This document shows positions 31,700-44,080 of a stretch of 64,000 nucleotides of DNA, in pieces. The stretch is from Breviolum minutum Mf 1.05b.01. Lineage: Eukaryota; Sar; Dinophyceae; Suessiales; Symbiodiniaceae. The translations under genes and the position numbers were made by a program. A model generated the notes under the pieces. That model did not search any database. It was not told the DNA's origin and saw only the letters and a list, made by a program, of their open reading frames with translations. The stretch is from contig DF239165.1 in the NCBI GenBank assembly GCA_000507305.1, forward strand, positions 121,519 through 185,518. Reading direction: 5' to 3'. The first letter of the stretch is position 1. The number at the start of each line of letters is the position of its first letter.

Positions 31700-33172
31700 G
31701 AAGTGTTGAGCCATGAACAAGCCGAAGTGATTGTTAGCAACTTCAAGAATAAAGGTTCTGCTTTCGAACTTGCTGAATTCTTTCGAAAATGGCAAGCAGA
31801 CCGTATCCTGGCTTTTTTTTGATGAAAGAGTTGGCCAAAATAGAATTGAAATATTTACTTATGATCCTGGGGTGACACTCTCAGGTGCGGATGAGCGATC
31901 TCAGCCACAGCAACTGCCTGAAACGCAGTTGGACACGCAACCTGAGCAATAGTGAGATTCGTAGATTCTGGGTGGTGTCCCCCAGGGTGTTTCCCATGAT
32001 CACTTTTGAGAAAACAATTGGCAATATTTTTCTTGAATGGAATGGGGACACATAGGAACACATAGGCCAGCTACTCGCGAGAACGAGAGTGACATCGTCG
32101 TTCATTTTGGAGGAAAGAAATATGTTTGTCAGTCTTCCATACTTGCAAGTACTTTGCTTATACAGATCCGCTGGGAATGGAATACAACAGTAGTCATACT
32201 TCCCACCACAAAAAAGCCCCGCAGGTCGTTTCATGATAATCTTCCTGGCGTATCGAAAGGCCCATGGGTCACTTTAACAACAGCATACTGCCAGTATACA
32301 TGTTCTATTATGTTTTTCTTCCTTGCAGCTAGCCCCGGAGGTGTGGCCTTGATATTCTTCTCATCGATCAGTACAAGGTGCTAGCTTCAACCAGCGTAAT
32401 TGGTCCAAAATGCATAGCCCAAAAAAATATATCTAGAACATTGACTTAATCTCCACCCTTTTGGCTAGGTGCTCGAGCCCTCGCAAGTGTGCTGACTTGG
32501 TGTGAGGCCCATGGTGGGGAGATGTGGGGATACCTCCAACAAGTATAAATAAATTGTCAAGGAATCAGGTAAGACTACAAAACCCTATTAGAAACCATGT
32601 AGTTCAAAGAGTGCATACTACACTTTTGGATGGTTCATGGAATAGTCCAAGCTAATTCTAGACCCGCCCAGGCGCTGCTCCCTTGAAGATAGAGCAGGTC
32701 AGGTGCCATTCCACCGTGCGTTTGGTCGTGGTGGTTTCAATGAAATCCCAAGTCCATGTAGTACTGTAATGATTGCAAAGTTGAAACACACATGTTTTCA
32801 GAAAAATAGCAACACACATGTTTTGGTCCGACTATAGTTTTTGGCTAAAGGATTTCTAGATCGCCATTAGGGATCATGCCGAAAGATCCAGCAGTTTCCC
32901 CCAATTTGATTGGCCTTGCGGATGATTGGGAGAAGGATAAATCCATTCGAGCCTTGGTCCGAGCAAACAAAGGCCTGCTGGTGTGGCCCAGCAGGAAAAC
33001 AACTGGGGTTCCAAGTTTGGCTGCTTTGGCGTTAAACCACCGCCTGATTTCTTATGCTGCTATCCTTTGGCTACCACACCATCCAAAGCCCAAAACACTT
33101 TCTGTGGAAATGGTGAAGCATGAGGTTGGGTTTCTTTTCAAAAATGAACCACACCATGCATCAACGTTTTGA
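31700..33172 (+). CDS. Possible 5' exons of the giant plus-strand gene
   Basis: Exon-like pieces bounded by AG on the left: 31,700-31,802 reads EVLSHEQAEVIVSNFKNK then AFELAEFFRKWQAD. One from 31,885 continues in frame with a Gln/Pro-rich stretch (ERSQPQQLPETQLDTQP). One around 32,470-32,545 reads ARALASVLTWCEAHGGEMW. One around 32,870-33,060 reads MPKDPAVSPNLIGLADDWEK. No family recognised. Orientation and spacing fit 5' exons of the downstream gene, but they could form a separate gene. Confidence 0.45.
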
Positions 33173-33388
33173 TCTTCAGAATCCAGAAGTTTTAAACGTA
33201 CATGACTTCCTCAACTCCCAAACTCCTAAAAGATTTGTTTGATATTCTATATATATAAATATTTTATCTTATAATATATTATATAAATATTATATATTTT
33301 GATTTTGTATATATATATATATATTATATTATCTCTTCATCTCCATTTTTGAAATCCCTGTCACTTGAACTGTGACTCTTCCTGCAAG

Positions 33389-34055
33389 GTTCGCTCCCTG
33401 CGGTCGACTATGGGGTTGTCCACCGCCCCGAGTCAAATTCATTGTGATGCGCATGCTCTCAGATCCCTTTTCACTCAACTCATTCGAAGACATGATGATA
33501 GTGTGAAGAAGGATCCTAGCCTTAAACAAATGGACCCTAATTACGTTTTTTGGACATTAGATGTGTTTAGGCTTGTTGTGGGGCACTGAAATCTCACATC
33601 ATAAGAATCAAAGATTTTGTTTCCCTTGTTGTTTCACAAGAAAACATCTACAAGTGAAGCAATAGCCTAGGACCCAGAACTACGTGAGCTCTATTCGCTT
33701 GTCTCTCAGTACTGGGAACCCAAAGTTCGTGGCCCAAAAAAGTCCCAACAAGAAACTGATGAGCAGTCAGACCGACAGGATGACGAAGATGAGGAAGAAC
33801 CTGATGATGCAGAGGTCACTGGTGAGGGCGACAGCCAGCTATCCGAGGTTCAGGATTCTTTGGATGGTGAGTGCACACCACCCCCTACTATCCCAAGTGA
33901 ACATGATGAGTATCTTGCATGGACTCTTGGTGGTGATCTTCTCAGTCCTTTGAAAAAAGCTTCCCCGCCTACTACCATGGAAGACTTGGATCCAACAACA
34001 CACCGGGACATTGATGAGCGGTTGGCATGGTTAGAGTATCTAGGCTTTTTTCGTC
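33389..34055 (+). CDS. Giant gene, acidic N-terminal exons
   Basis: About 33,389-33,580 reads HCDAHALRSLFTQLIRRHDD then DPNYVFWTLDVF. About 33,672-34,050 reads DPELRELYSLVSQYWEPKV, a Gln/Asp/Glu-rich run (DRQDDEDEEEPDDAEV), and DIDERLAWLEYLG. The frame is open throughout the second exon. No known domain. Confidence 0.6.
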
Positions 34056-37000
34056 AACCACTGTTCATTCAAACATGATGAGTACCATTTCTTATGCCAT
34101 TATCATCAAATCCTTTCACATCCACTCCAAAAAACGGCAGCAAGGCACAAGATGGCTGAGCGGAAGGTGGTGTTGGCTGGGCTGGGTGCAGCAGCTTCAT
34201 GGGAAGGCGAAGTTCACCATTACTAAAGACTATAGAATCTATGAGTGCTTACTTGTTTTCCAAATGAACAAGTTTAGATAATGATGGCTTTTTGTGTGCT
34301 AGGCGGTGGCGACATTACTGCTCTGGAGACCCTTCCCTTTGAAGCCACACAAGTGGCTGATATCTTTAAAGGTACGCCCTTCAGACTGTTAAAACTTCTT
34401 CATTCTGTCAAATCTTGGAACCTTCAAACTGTTAGCCACTTATTAGTTGTCATTGTTTTCACTGATTAGGTCCATCAACTCCGGTGGAGAACTTCTTTGC
34501 CAAGCATGATGCACCATTGGATTCACAACGCCCAGATGAAAATGATAAATCTGGAACCCCAGTCATGGCCCAGGAACCTACTAAGCACGAAGAAATTGTG
34601 GAGGCTTCGCCAGATCCTGTTCCGCCACTCACCCCAACAGTTTACATGTTCACAACTTGTGGTGGGACCCCAAAAACGATAGAAACACCACCCCATCCTT
34701 GGGAGCCAAGGCAACAAGGTGAACATGCTGATGGCCCAGAAACCGCATCGGAGAATCCTAGTTATGAAGATGAAGATCTGGAATTAACCAAAAAGGTTCT
34801 AGATTCTGAATTTGCAGTCGTAGCTGATATCTCAAATGCATCTGCTGCCAGATCGGGGCACAACCCACTTCCAGAGATGGGTCCAGAAGCTTTGAGTCCT
34901 ACACTTCGTGAAATGGCAGTGGTGGATGATAAAATTGTTAGTAGGGCAGACCAAAACAAAACGAGAAAACGCAAAAGGGCTGAGGGTGATGGTGAAGGTA
35001 GTGAAGAGGATAGTGAAGAGGTCAGGAAAAAGCCAGCGGGGAAAAGCCGAGCCAAGGCGAAAGCCAAGGCGAAAGCTAAGGCGAAAGCTAAGGCAAAAGC
35101 AACCTCGAAGGCAAAGGCAAAGGCAGCAGCAAAGAAAGGTTCCCCCAAGTCAGTCAAAAAAGCAGCTTCACCCAAAGCGAAGGCGAAAGGTAAGAAGACT
35201 CCTACAAAGGGGAAAGGTACGAAGACTACTCCTACAAAGGGGAAAGGTACGAAGACTCCTACAAAGGGGAAAGGTAAGAAGTCTAAACAGGCTGAAGAGG
35301 CAAAGGTAGACAAGAAGGTTGAAAAGACAGTCACAGAAAAAAGTAAGAAACCAGCGCGTTCTGGAGGTGATACCGGGAAGGCACCCAAGAGTTTTGCACG
35401 TAGGTATCCACCAAAAAACCCCGATGGTGCTTTGTGGTGGACTGCCCTTCGGGATGCCTACTATGAGTTGGTCCGCCCAAAGATCAAATTCCCAAGCCGT
35501 TCTGAGGACTAGTTTGAACAAAGCAGTGTTTGTTAATCACTTCCAAATTCATCCTGTTCAAAAAAAACATTAGATCGATAACTTCCTGGGAAGCCTGAAG
35601 GATCCATTCTGGAAATTTTGTGGTGCTCGCTATGATTCAGTTGTGGGGCTACCAGAACATTACGAGTTTGCTGCCAAAGAATGGGCAGAACTTTTCTTGC
35701 AATCTATCAATGTTTCTCGACATTGTGTTTTGAATTTCAATGCCATGTACTTATGGATAATGTTTGTTTTATGGCAAAGTTCTCAGCTAAATTAATAGCT
35801 AAATCAAACGCACCCCATGCCGCAGCAATCCCAGGCCACCTCGTGAGTTCATTCAGCACGGGAAACCGAGATCTTTGTGTCGACCCTGCAGTGGGATGCT
35901 GCAGTGTGATTGTAGTTGATGTAGTTGTGTCGGTTTGGATCCTCCTTAAAATATCGGGGTTGTGGGTGGTGTTGTTTTTACCGTAGTTATAGTCGCATTA
36001 TATGTAAAAAAATGCCATCAAAGATCTGACCTTCCAAGCACATGTCAACAACATAGTACCTACAAAACACCAGTGCCAGCCCACCCAAAGCTACCGTAAC
36101 TTATCTAGAACCAGCAAGACTGTTCATTTGTAGTGGTCCCAATGCCAACCGTTTAGTAATGTTTTGTTTCAAGGAGGATCCTTTTGGGGTGGAGATGAAT
36201 CATCACCGTGATGATCATTGGAGAACCAATGGTAGCTATGATAACTACAAGACACAGGGTTGTCTTTCGGATCTTTCGGTTGGAACCTGTGCATCAAGCC
36301 ACTGGTGTTCCTAGAGCTTTTTAATCGATCAAGTCTATCTGGAACCTGTGTTTCTTGACATGGGCACTGCTCAAACTAGTGGTTAGTCCATGCAAGCTCT
36401 TGCTTGTTGGAGCTGCGTGTTGGGGCAAAGAAATGCTTTTTGAAGTTGTTTGCACAACTGCCTTTGACATGTTTCTACGGGCTGGCATTTTAGAAAAAAA
36501 ATCAGCTCAGCTATTATCCCTCGCAGGTGCTCTTTCGACTACCCTTCCAATGCCAAGATCAACTCTCCATTGCTTTGCTCGACTTGGGCAGGGATTGGGT
36601 CAGCCTGGCTTTTTTTCCACCTAAGGATCGATTCAGTTGTTTGAGCATGAGTGAAACTTCGATGTTTGTTTCCAATCGACATTCGCACGTTTCGATACTG
36701 TAGAAGTTTTTGGATCATCAGCCACATTGCAACTTGCAACCTTGCCTCTACGAAATGACTCCAAGTGAATTGGAGTTGGTTGTTCGAAGAATGATCAAGC
36801 TAGGAGCTCCAAAAGTTTCTGGTCTGTAAAAAGCTTGTGGTTTTTGATGGCGTTTAGTGTCCTCATGCTTCATCCCAACAACAGTGTTACCCCAGCCAAC
36901 CACGGTAACACCAAGGCTTTTGTGGTTTTGGTGATGCTGGTATCAATGCTTCACATCAATGACTTGGGGGGGCACACGAACCTAGAAGTGATCGAATTCT

Positions 37001-40000
37001 TTGCGGGTACTGGGAGACTTTGTCGGTTGGCGAAGTCTTTGGGAATCCCATGTGAAGCACACGACCTTGGATATGATGATACCAAAAACAAATCTGCCAT
37101 GAACATAAATGACAACGCTGGATATGTGTGACTCAGCCTTCTTTAATTGATCTATCATCGCCTTTCTTTTGTTCTAGTAACATCCTGAAACAACAAGGCT
37201 AGTTGGAAGTTGGAATGCTTAATGGTCAAAAGGTTTTGTTTTAATTTCTTTGGTTGTCCTTACGAAAGTTGTGTGTATCACCACCACCCACCATCTACAC
37301 ATCCAAATCACTCAGCCATCGAGTCTCATTGCCTGAGGCTAGCTATATCGGCCATTGTACGCTCAAAGTTCGGAGCCTTGATTTGCCTCATGGGGATTTG
37401 TTGCAGCAGCTGGGTCACTATTAACGCTGGAACATCCCTTCGAAGTTGGATGAACCCAATGGGGTGTTTGGAAGTGGTGAGTGTTCAAGTTGCAAACAAA
37501 ATGGTAGCAAGGCTTGTCGTATGGTCAACAAATCGTACAAAACCTTTTGTTGTTGCCCTTAAACTTTATTTGCAAGGTGGTTGTGTTTGAGTACTTCGGT
37601 AGTTACCTGATACTAGTTGTAGAACAACAACCTTCAAACAATACCCTGCCAGGTGCTCATTACTTATTCTATTCATCGTATGTGCAGGGTCAGTACCGCT
37701 GATAGAGAATCCAATGACATCCATTATCTTCGAACATGATCGGATGAAGTGGTTGGTCTCCACTCTGCGTCGGTTCAAAATATGCGACCCGTGTCCGAAA
37801 TTTAAAAAGTTTTGTTTGACCTCTTTTTCAACCAGAAGCTTTTTATAATATGGGTTTCCATCTGAATCATTTATGCATCGCCTTTTCCTTGCCGAGTTCT
37901 GGCGTCAAGCCTTTTGGATGAAACTATGGGGGCATCCTACCTACAAGAGAACAAAGGTTTGGTCTACATCTTTCCCCATCTACAAGTTGAATCTGGGCAA
38001 ACTGGATACCAAAAAACATCGCAACGAAGTGGCTACGACACGTAAGTATATAAGTAAGAAGGATGGAAAGAAGAGATTTACTGGCTCACGAGCACTCAAG
38101 TCAACGCAGTAGCTTTGATGCATTTGTTTTTTGGTGACCACTTTGTTTATCGACCCAAGAAAGATCACGATCATCATCATCATCATCATCATCATCGTCA
38201 TCATAGAAAAAGCGTGCCCGTTTTGGAGCCCCATTTTCTCATCATCATCATCATCATCATCGTCATCATAGAAAAAGCGTGCCCGTTTTGGAGCCCCATT
38301 TTCTCATTGTGAATTTCTTTCCTCCTGGACCATTCCACCGCTTCAGGGAGTATCCTCCACGCTTCTGCTCCAAGATCTTATCCATGAGGAAGTCACTGTT
38401 GGCCCACAAGCCTCAGCTGCCGGAAGTTGCTGGGATGGTGTGAGGGCGGGTGGCCGTTGAGTTGGTAAGATCTTCATGTTTGATGAACTTAGACGTTTTT
38501 GTTGTTCGAAGCTTTTTTAAGGCCTGCTAATTTCAATGTCCAATGGTAGCTCAGGTTGATATGAAAATATCATTGCCCCAGCTGATCCAACAAATGAGTG
38601 AGCCTGACCATTGGGAAGATGCTGGGCTGGCAGAATGCCTGGCCTATGTCAGGAGTTCCAAGTATTTGATCGTATCCGATGAGTTCAAGGGCGTGTTGTT
38701 GTGATCTTGATTGGGTTTCACTAGCCAGTATCATAGAGAATGTCACATGATGGAAAAAAAAGGTTGGAAGTGTTTTTTGTTGTCAAATCCAGTTGGGACT
38801 TGTTTTCTTCAGTTTTTTCAAAAAAAAATCAGTTTGGGCTTCGGCGACTTTTCCCGAACTTTCGGCGACTTTTGGTGAACTTTCGGCGACTTTCCCCGAC
38901 CACCCCATCTACTGCCTCTAGAAGACATCCAACACATGTTTTTTTGAAGTGATTTTGGGATCAAACATGTCATCGTCGGCAACCCTGATTCGTGGAGCAG
39001 CGATCGTGCATAAAGCCACCATGTCTTTGGAGAGTGACCCCATGTATCTTCAAATGATGGAAGAGAAGCAGCGACTTCTAGTACCTAGGTCAAATACGTC
39101 TTTTGAAAAGTACCAACAACAATGAGTGCTGTGAACTATCTTTATGTTCATTGTTTTGAAGGATCCTTCGTTGCTCAGCTTTGTTTGATTTTCAACTGGA
39201 TTCAATGGCCCCACACCCACTTAATGGGAATGAATTGGGATACGATTGTTATTTGAAAGAGTCTCGAAACAACCTCACATTCCATTTGACGCCGGTCCAG
39301 GCAAAGAGGCGCAATGTGCAACCTCCACCACATGGTTTGGCGCCTGGTGGTGTGAAGCCCGGTGATGCTGGATTGCAAAGCCCAAATCCCACAGTTAGGG
39401 ATCAAGAGGATTTGGAACGAACAAAGCACTTCACCGGGTCACAGTCTCCTGCCCCTTATAGTCCTGCGACTGAAGACTCTTAGCATCCTTTAGCGGGGTC
39501 TGTGTGTAACATCTATTTGAATAATTAAGCTAAACAGACATATGTATATATATATATATTTCAAATTTAAATGATTTAGAATCATGATAACTAAAATTTA
39601 AATATATATATATATTATATATTAAATACGTTAGTTTGAAACACCCTATGTATATATATTATGTATTCATAGAATAAAAAAATATATAAAGCTTGTTGGT
39701 ATTTACAATAGATGTACATCATAAATATATATATATATATATTTAGATTGGGGTAAACAGGTTGTATGTTGCAGGCCAAAAGGTATGTTGGAACTTCTGT
39801 CTAATTCTTTCATGATGTTGCCACATGAACTGGTGGCTCTAAGAAAAGGTTCCCAAAACCAGAAAGAGAAGCTAGCGTTTTGAAGAAATGGTATCACAGT
39901 TTTAAATTCAAGTTGTTGGATCTATCATCAAATCTGCAACATAACTTTGATCATTCTCCATAGGGGCTTGACTCTACTCCGAACACATCACGCAGCCTAT

Positions 40001-43000
40001 GTTTTTGAAAGTGTTTGAATGTTTGAGGTGTCAAACTGCACACGTGATTCCTTTTACTGGAGTGATCAGGTTTCATGATAGTTGATTTTGCTGAGAGAAC
40101 CATTATTGTTCACACCCCACAACGCCACAAAGCACCTCAACTGATCAGGAGCAACCTACCAATGCCTCGGAGCAACCGGAGGAGAAAGATGAGAAAGGTG
40201 ATGTGACACCGGCTCAAGAGCCACCAGCACCCCTTACCAGAAACGCAATCCGGTTACGTCTTCGTAGGGTGCTAGCTCCCAGGGCTGATGGGACGTTTCT
40301 AGTACCAGAGAAGGCTGTGCAGGATTTCGAAGGCGATAACAAAGACCAGTTGTATGCTTTGTTTGAGAAATCTGGATATGATAAGGACAGGGTTGAGCAA
40401 AAAACGATGTTTCCAAAAACACACAGTTGATTAAGGTTTCCAAATGTGAAGTTTGTAAGCGAAACATTAGCTTATCTCATTGTAACCCACTTTTAAGTAG
40501 ACGATGTGTCACTGCTTTTCTAACGGCCTTAGCCTAGCCATTGTAGTTTAAAGTTGTAGCCCCTTAGGATATTTTCGTCCGGAAGATCAAGAAAGTCTAC
40601 CAACAAATCGAAGAGAACTCTATGGAAAGTAACTTTGAGTTTCTTTCGGAAGCAGACATGGAAGGCTTGGGGTGGAGTGAGAGCCTTTGTTGGCAAGTAG
40701 GCCTAACCACCTCCAATCTTAGTTTTTGTTTTAGTCCCTTTTTGGGTCTCCATGTGAAAATTCTGGACTATCATTGGCAATTGTTTGTTTTCTTTTATCC
40801 CGACCCAAACCGCAGTACAAGCCATGCCGCTTTGAATAAGGAAGAAAATCGCTGGTGTCAAGCGCCATTGCAGTTCGAGACCTACATACACCAGGACTAC
40901 TGGTTGGTTGTTGGGCTGGATGTTATGGGATCTGTGATTCAAGTAAAGCTACAAAATCAGATTAAGAAATTCATTCCTTGTTCCTTTCATTTCTGATTTT
41001 TTATCTATTGGGAGAATTGCATTTCACGTTTGGAGCTTGGTTGGTGGACAGTAAGTCTTATACTTCCACAAGTACTGGTCTAGAAATCCCCCATGTTCAG
41101 GAAGTCGGACTATGGAGAAGGCACTTTGTACTGGGCTTTGGTGAAAACAAAGGGCTCGAACAAGAGACTTGGTTTCATAGGTTGGGTCAAGGGCTGGACA
41201 TAGATGCTTTCCCAATCGCAACTGCTAGAATTTAGATCGTGCTATTTTTCGGGGTCCCCCCAAGAGCTTCAAAAACAGATGGATTGAAAATAAGATACAA
41301 GGTATATAAAAGACACAATTGGGTTTTGAAAAAAAAACAATTGCTTTTCAAATGCACATTTACATAAGTCTTTCAATGATACCAATCCAAAACAGATCAT
41401 AGCACACCATTAAAATCATAGAGACAGAATCAAACCATGACTTTCATACATACATACACACATACATACATACAGACATACATACATACATACATAGATA
41501 CATATATTTAGATGCTTACTTACATTCCATGCCATTGCACATCACATCACATAACATTATTTTTCAATTATCCTTAGCACATACATCTCATACATACATG
41601 ACATACCATGGCGTGACATAGTATTGTTTTTCGTTTTCACACAATACATCCCGAACATTACTTCCATACTATGTATTTGACGCTTTACATGGCAAACATT
41701 ACATGAACTAGATACATTCCATACATGGAGTCAAATCACATGGATTCTTTCATACCTACCAGTACATTACATGATACATCAAAATTGGTGGCTTCTGAAA
41801 CAAACCCATGAACAACCAGTAAACTAATACACAAAAATCCATCACTTGAAGGGAAGACACACTTTTCAAATTAAAATGGTGGTGTCTGTTCACCATTGGA
41901 ACCCAAAGGTCTTTGATTGGATGGGTCTTTGGAAATTCTTGAGTTTCTCCCCACACAGCGGGTGTCCAAGGGTCACTCGAAAGAATATTGTGGAGAAGGT
42001 TGTTGAAGACGAGATGGAAGAGGGCGAAGAACCTGAGGCATACAAGATGTCCGATGGCCCTTTGCTGGCTGACCCAGCAGCAGGTGCAGGTGCAGGTGGG
42101 GCAAACCAGTGGTGTGATCACGTCCATAGATATCAATTAAGATAGCAAAATATAAACATTATATATAGTTACAAATAAAACATATCCCTTGTGCTTGTCA
42201 ATTGCACTAGTGGAATTGATCAAAAAGAAAAACCTAACATAAGTCTGAACAAAGAACTGATCAGTAAATTGTTTTGCTAGTTAGAATGCTACAAGTCAGA
42301 GTTGGAATGCCATCCTACTGCAAAAGGAGCTATGTCTGACTCCAGCAGTGATGCTGGCGATGAGCAGAACTTGCTTCTCAAGAAGGCTAGTTTCCCCGAT
42401 GTTGAGAAGGAGGCTTCCGTTGCTACATTGGCCCCAAAAGTTCTTTCAGCGATGCAGAAACGCATTAACAAGTTGTATGAGCATGAGACAAAGCTCAAGG
42501 AATTGGACAACAAGAATGTTATGCAATCCAAGTTCCTGATTTTAATGTTATTTTCTTTCAGTACATGTGCAATATATTTCTTCCGAATTCTTTCATCATT
42601 CATTGGTCTTTTGAAAAATCCCCAAGGTTGTTGGAGAAGGTGACGGAACATACCAAGAAGATGGTTGCCCTCGAAGAACAGATCAATCCGAAATACAGTT
42701 CTGGTGTTGTCAATGGCTTCAACAAACCGAAGCTTTGCTGGAAATCTTTATTTAATAGTCTGTCGGTCATTGGTAGGTAATATGTTCGAATCATTGGGGG
42801 ATCAATTCAAAAGAACCAAACTTGAACACTCAGGAACCAGAAGGATTTGCGTACTGATCTAAACTCGGCCAAGCAAATGTTGGGACCTCAATTTGATTTT
42901 ACTAGTACCTTCCTTTCAATCCTATTTAGTTTTTTTTTCAAAGGGACCAGCCCGGGCCCAGGACTGTTGAAGCATGCTGCATCGACAACCGCATGAAGTT

Positions 43001-43969
43001 AGTCCCTCAAAGCTAGATCGTTTGCATGCCCAAAATCAACTCAACATCCCAAAACCATTGTTTGAAACTATGAGGTTGGCAGTGAAGCAGGAGAAGCAGC
43101 CCAAAGCCAAGACGGCCCCAAAGGCACCAGCTGGTAAAGCCAAGGCAAAGGCTTTACCGGCGCCACCCCCTTCCACTCCAAAGGAGCCTCCTTCCAAAGG
43201 AAAGCGTGGTGCTGATCCACCTGCTCCTGCGCCACCGAAGCGTGGCAAGAAGTGAATTTTGGTTTTGGTACAACATAAGTTGGATCTTTGTTTACCATTT
43301 AGATTTGGATTCTGATTTTGGCCATGTCGGCCAGGTGGTTGGTCACTTAGGGAAGTACTGTACCAGCTACCGATCTAGAGTTCAGCGATGGCGCCACTGG
43401 GAATGTGAAAAGGCATTTGGTTTTGTGCTGCAGCCTGCACCGTTTCAATGAATTCTTAGCAACCTGAAGCTTTTCATTTTACGAGCAATCTTGCAAACAC
43501 AGGTCCATTGAATCAATGTTGCCCTTAGAAAAAGCTTTGTTTACTCACTACCTTGTCACCCCATGATTGATTCAATGGCTTCAGCTCCAAATCAATAGTG
43601 ATTTTTTTTACTGACATGTGGCTTTCCCCCCTAGATATCTAAAGCCAGGTGATGATGAAACTGGCACTGCCCTGGATCGCACTCTTGCGGAGAGTTTTGG
43701 TGATGGAGTTCCCAACTCAGCACATGTCCTCATCTGTTCGGTAGTCGAACACCATTGGTTGGTCATGGCCTTAGGAAATCAAAGAAACACGAACCCTTCA
43801 TCATTTTTTGAAAGCTGAAAACCCCAGCCGTGATCACCCATATAAATATTGATAATATATTTTTCTTATTTATAGAATAAATGTAGATATCCCTGATGAT
43901 GATGGTGATGATGATGATGATGAGAAAATGGGGCTCCAAAACGGGCACGCTTTTTCTATGATGACGATG

Positions 43970-44001
<32 letters not shown>

Positions 44002-44030
44002 GATGACGATGATGATGACGATGATGATGG

Positions 44031-44080
<50 letters not shown>

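Noticed and set aside
34762-35388. 208-codon minus-strand frame rich in Phe, Ala and Pro
   Set aside because: Antisense shadow of the Lys-Ala/TPTKGKG exon; composition follows from the repeat.
36539-36739. Minus-strand 66-codon frame in the giant gene
   Set aside because: Antisense to plus-strand exons that fit the gene order better.
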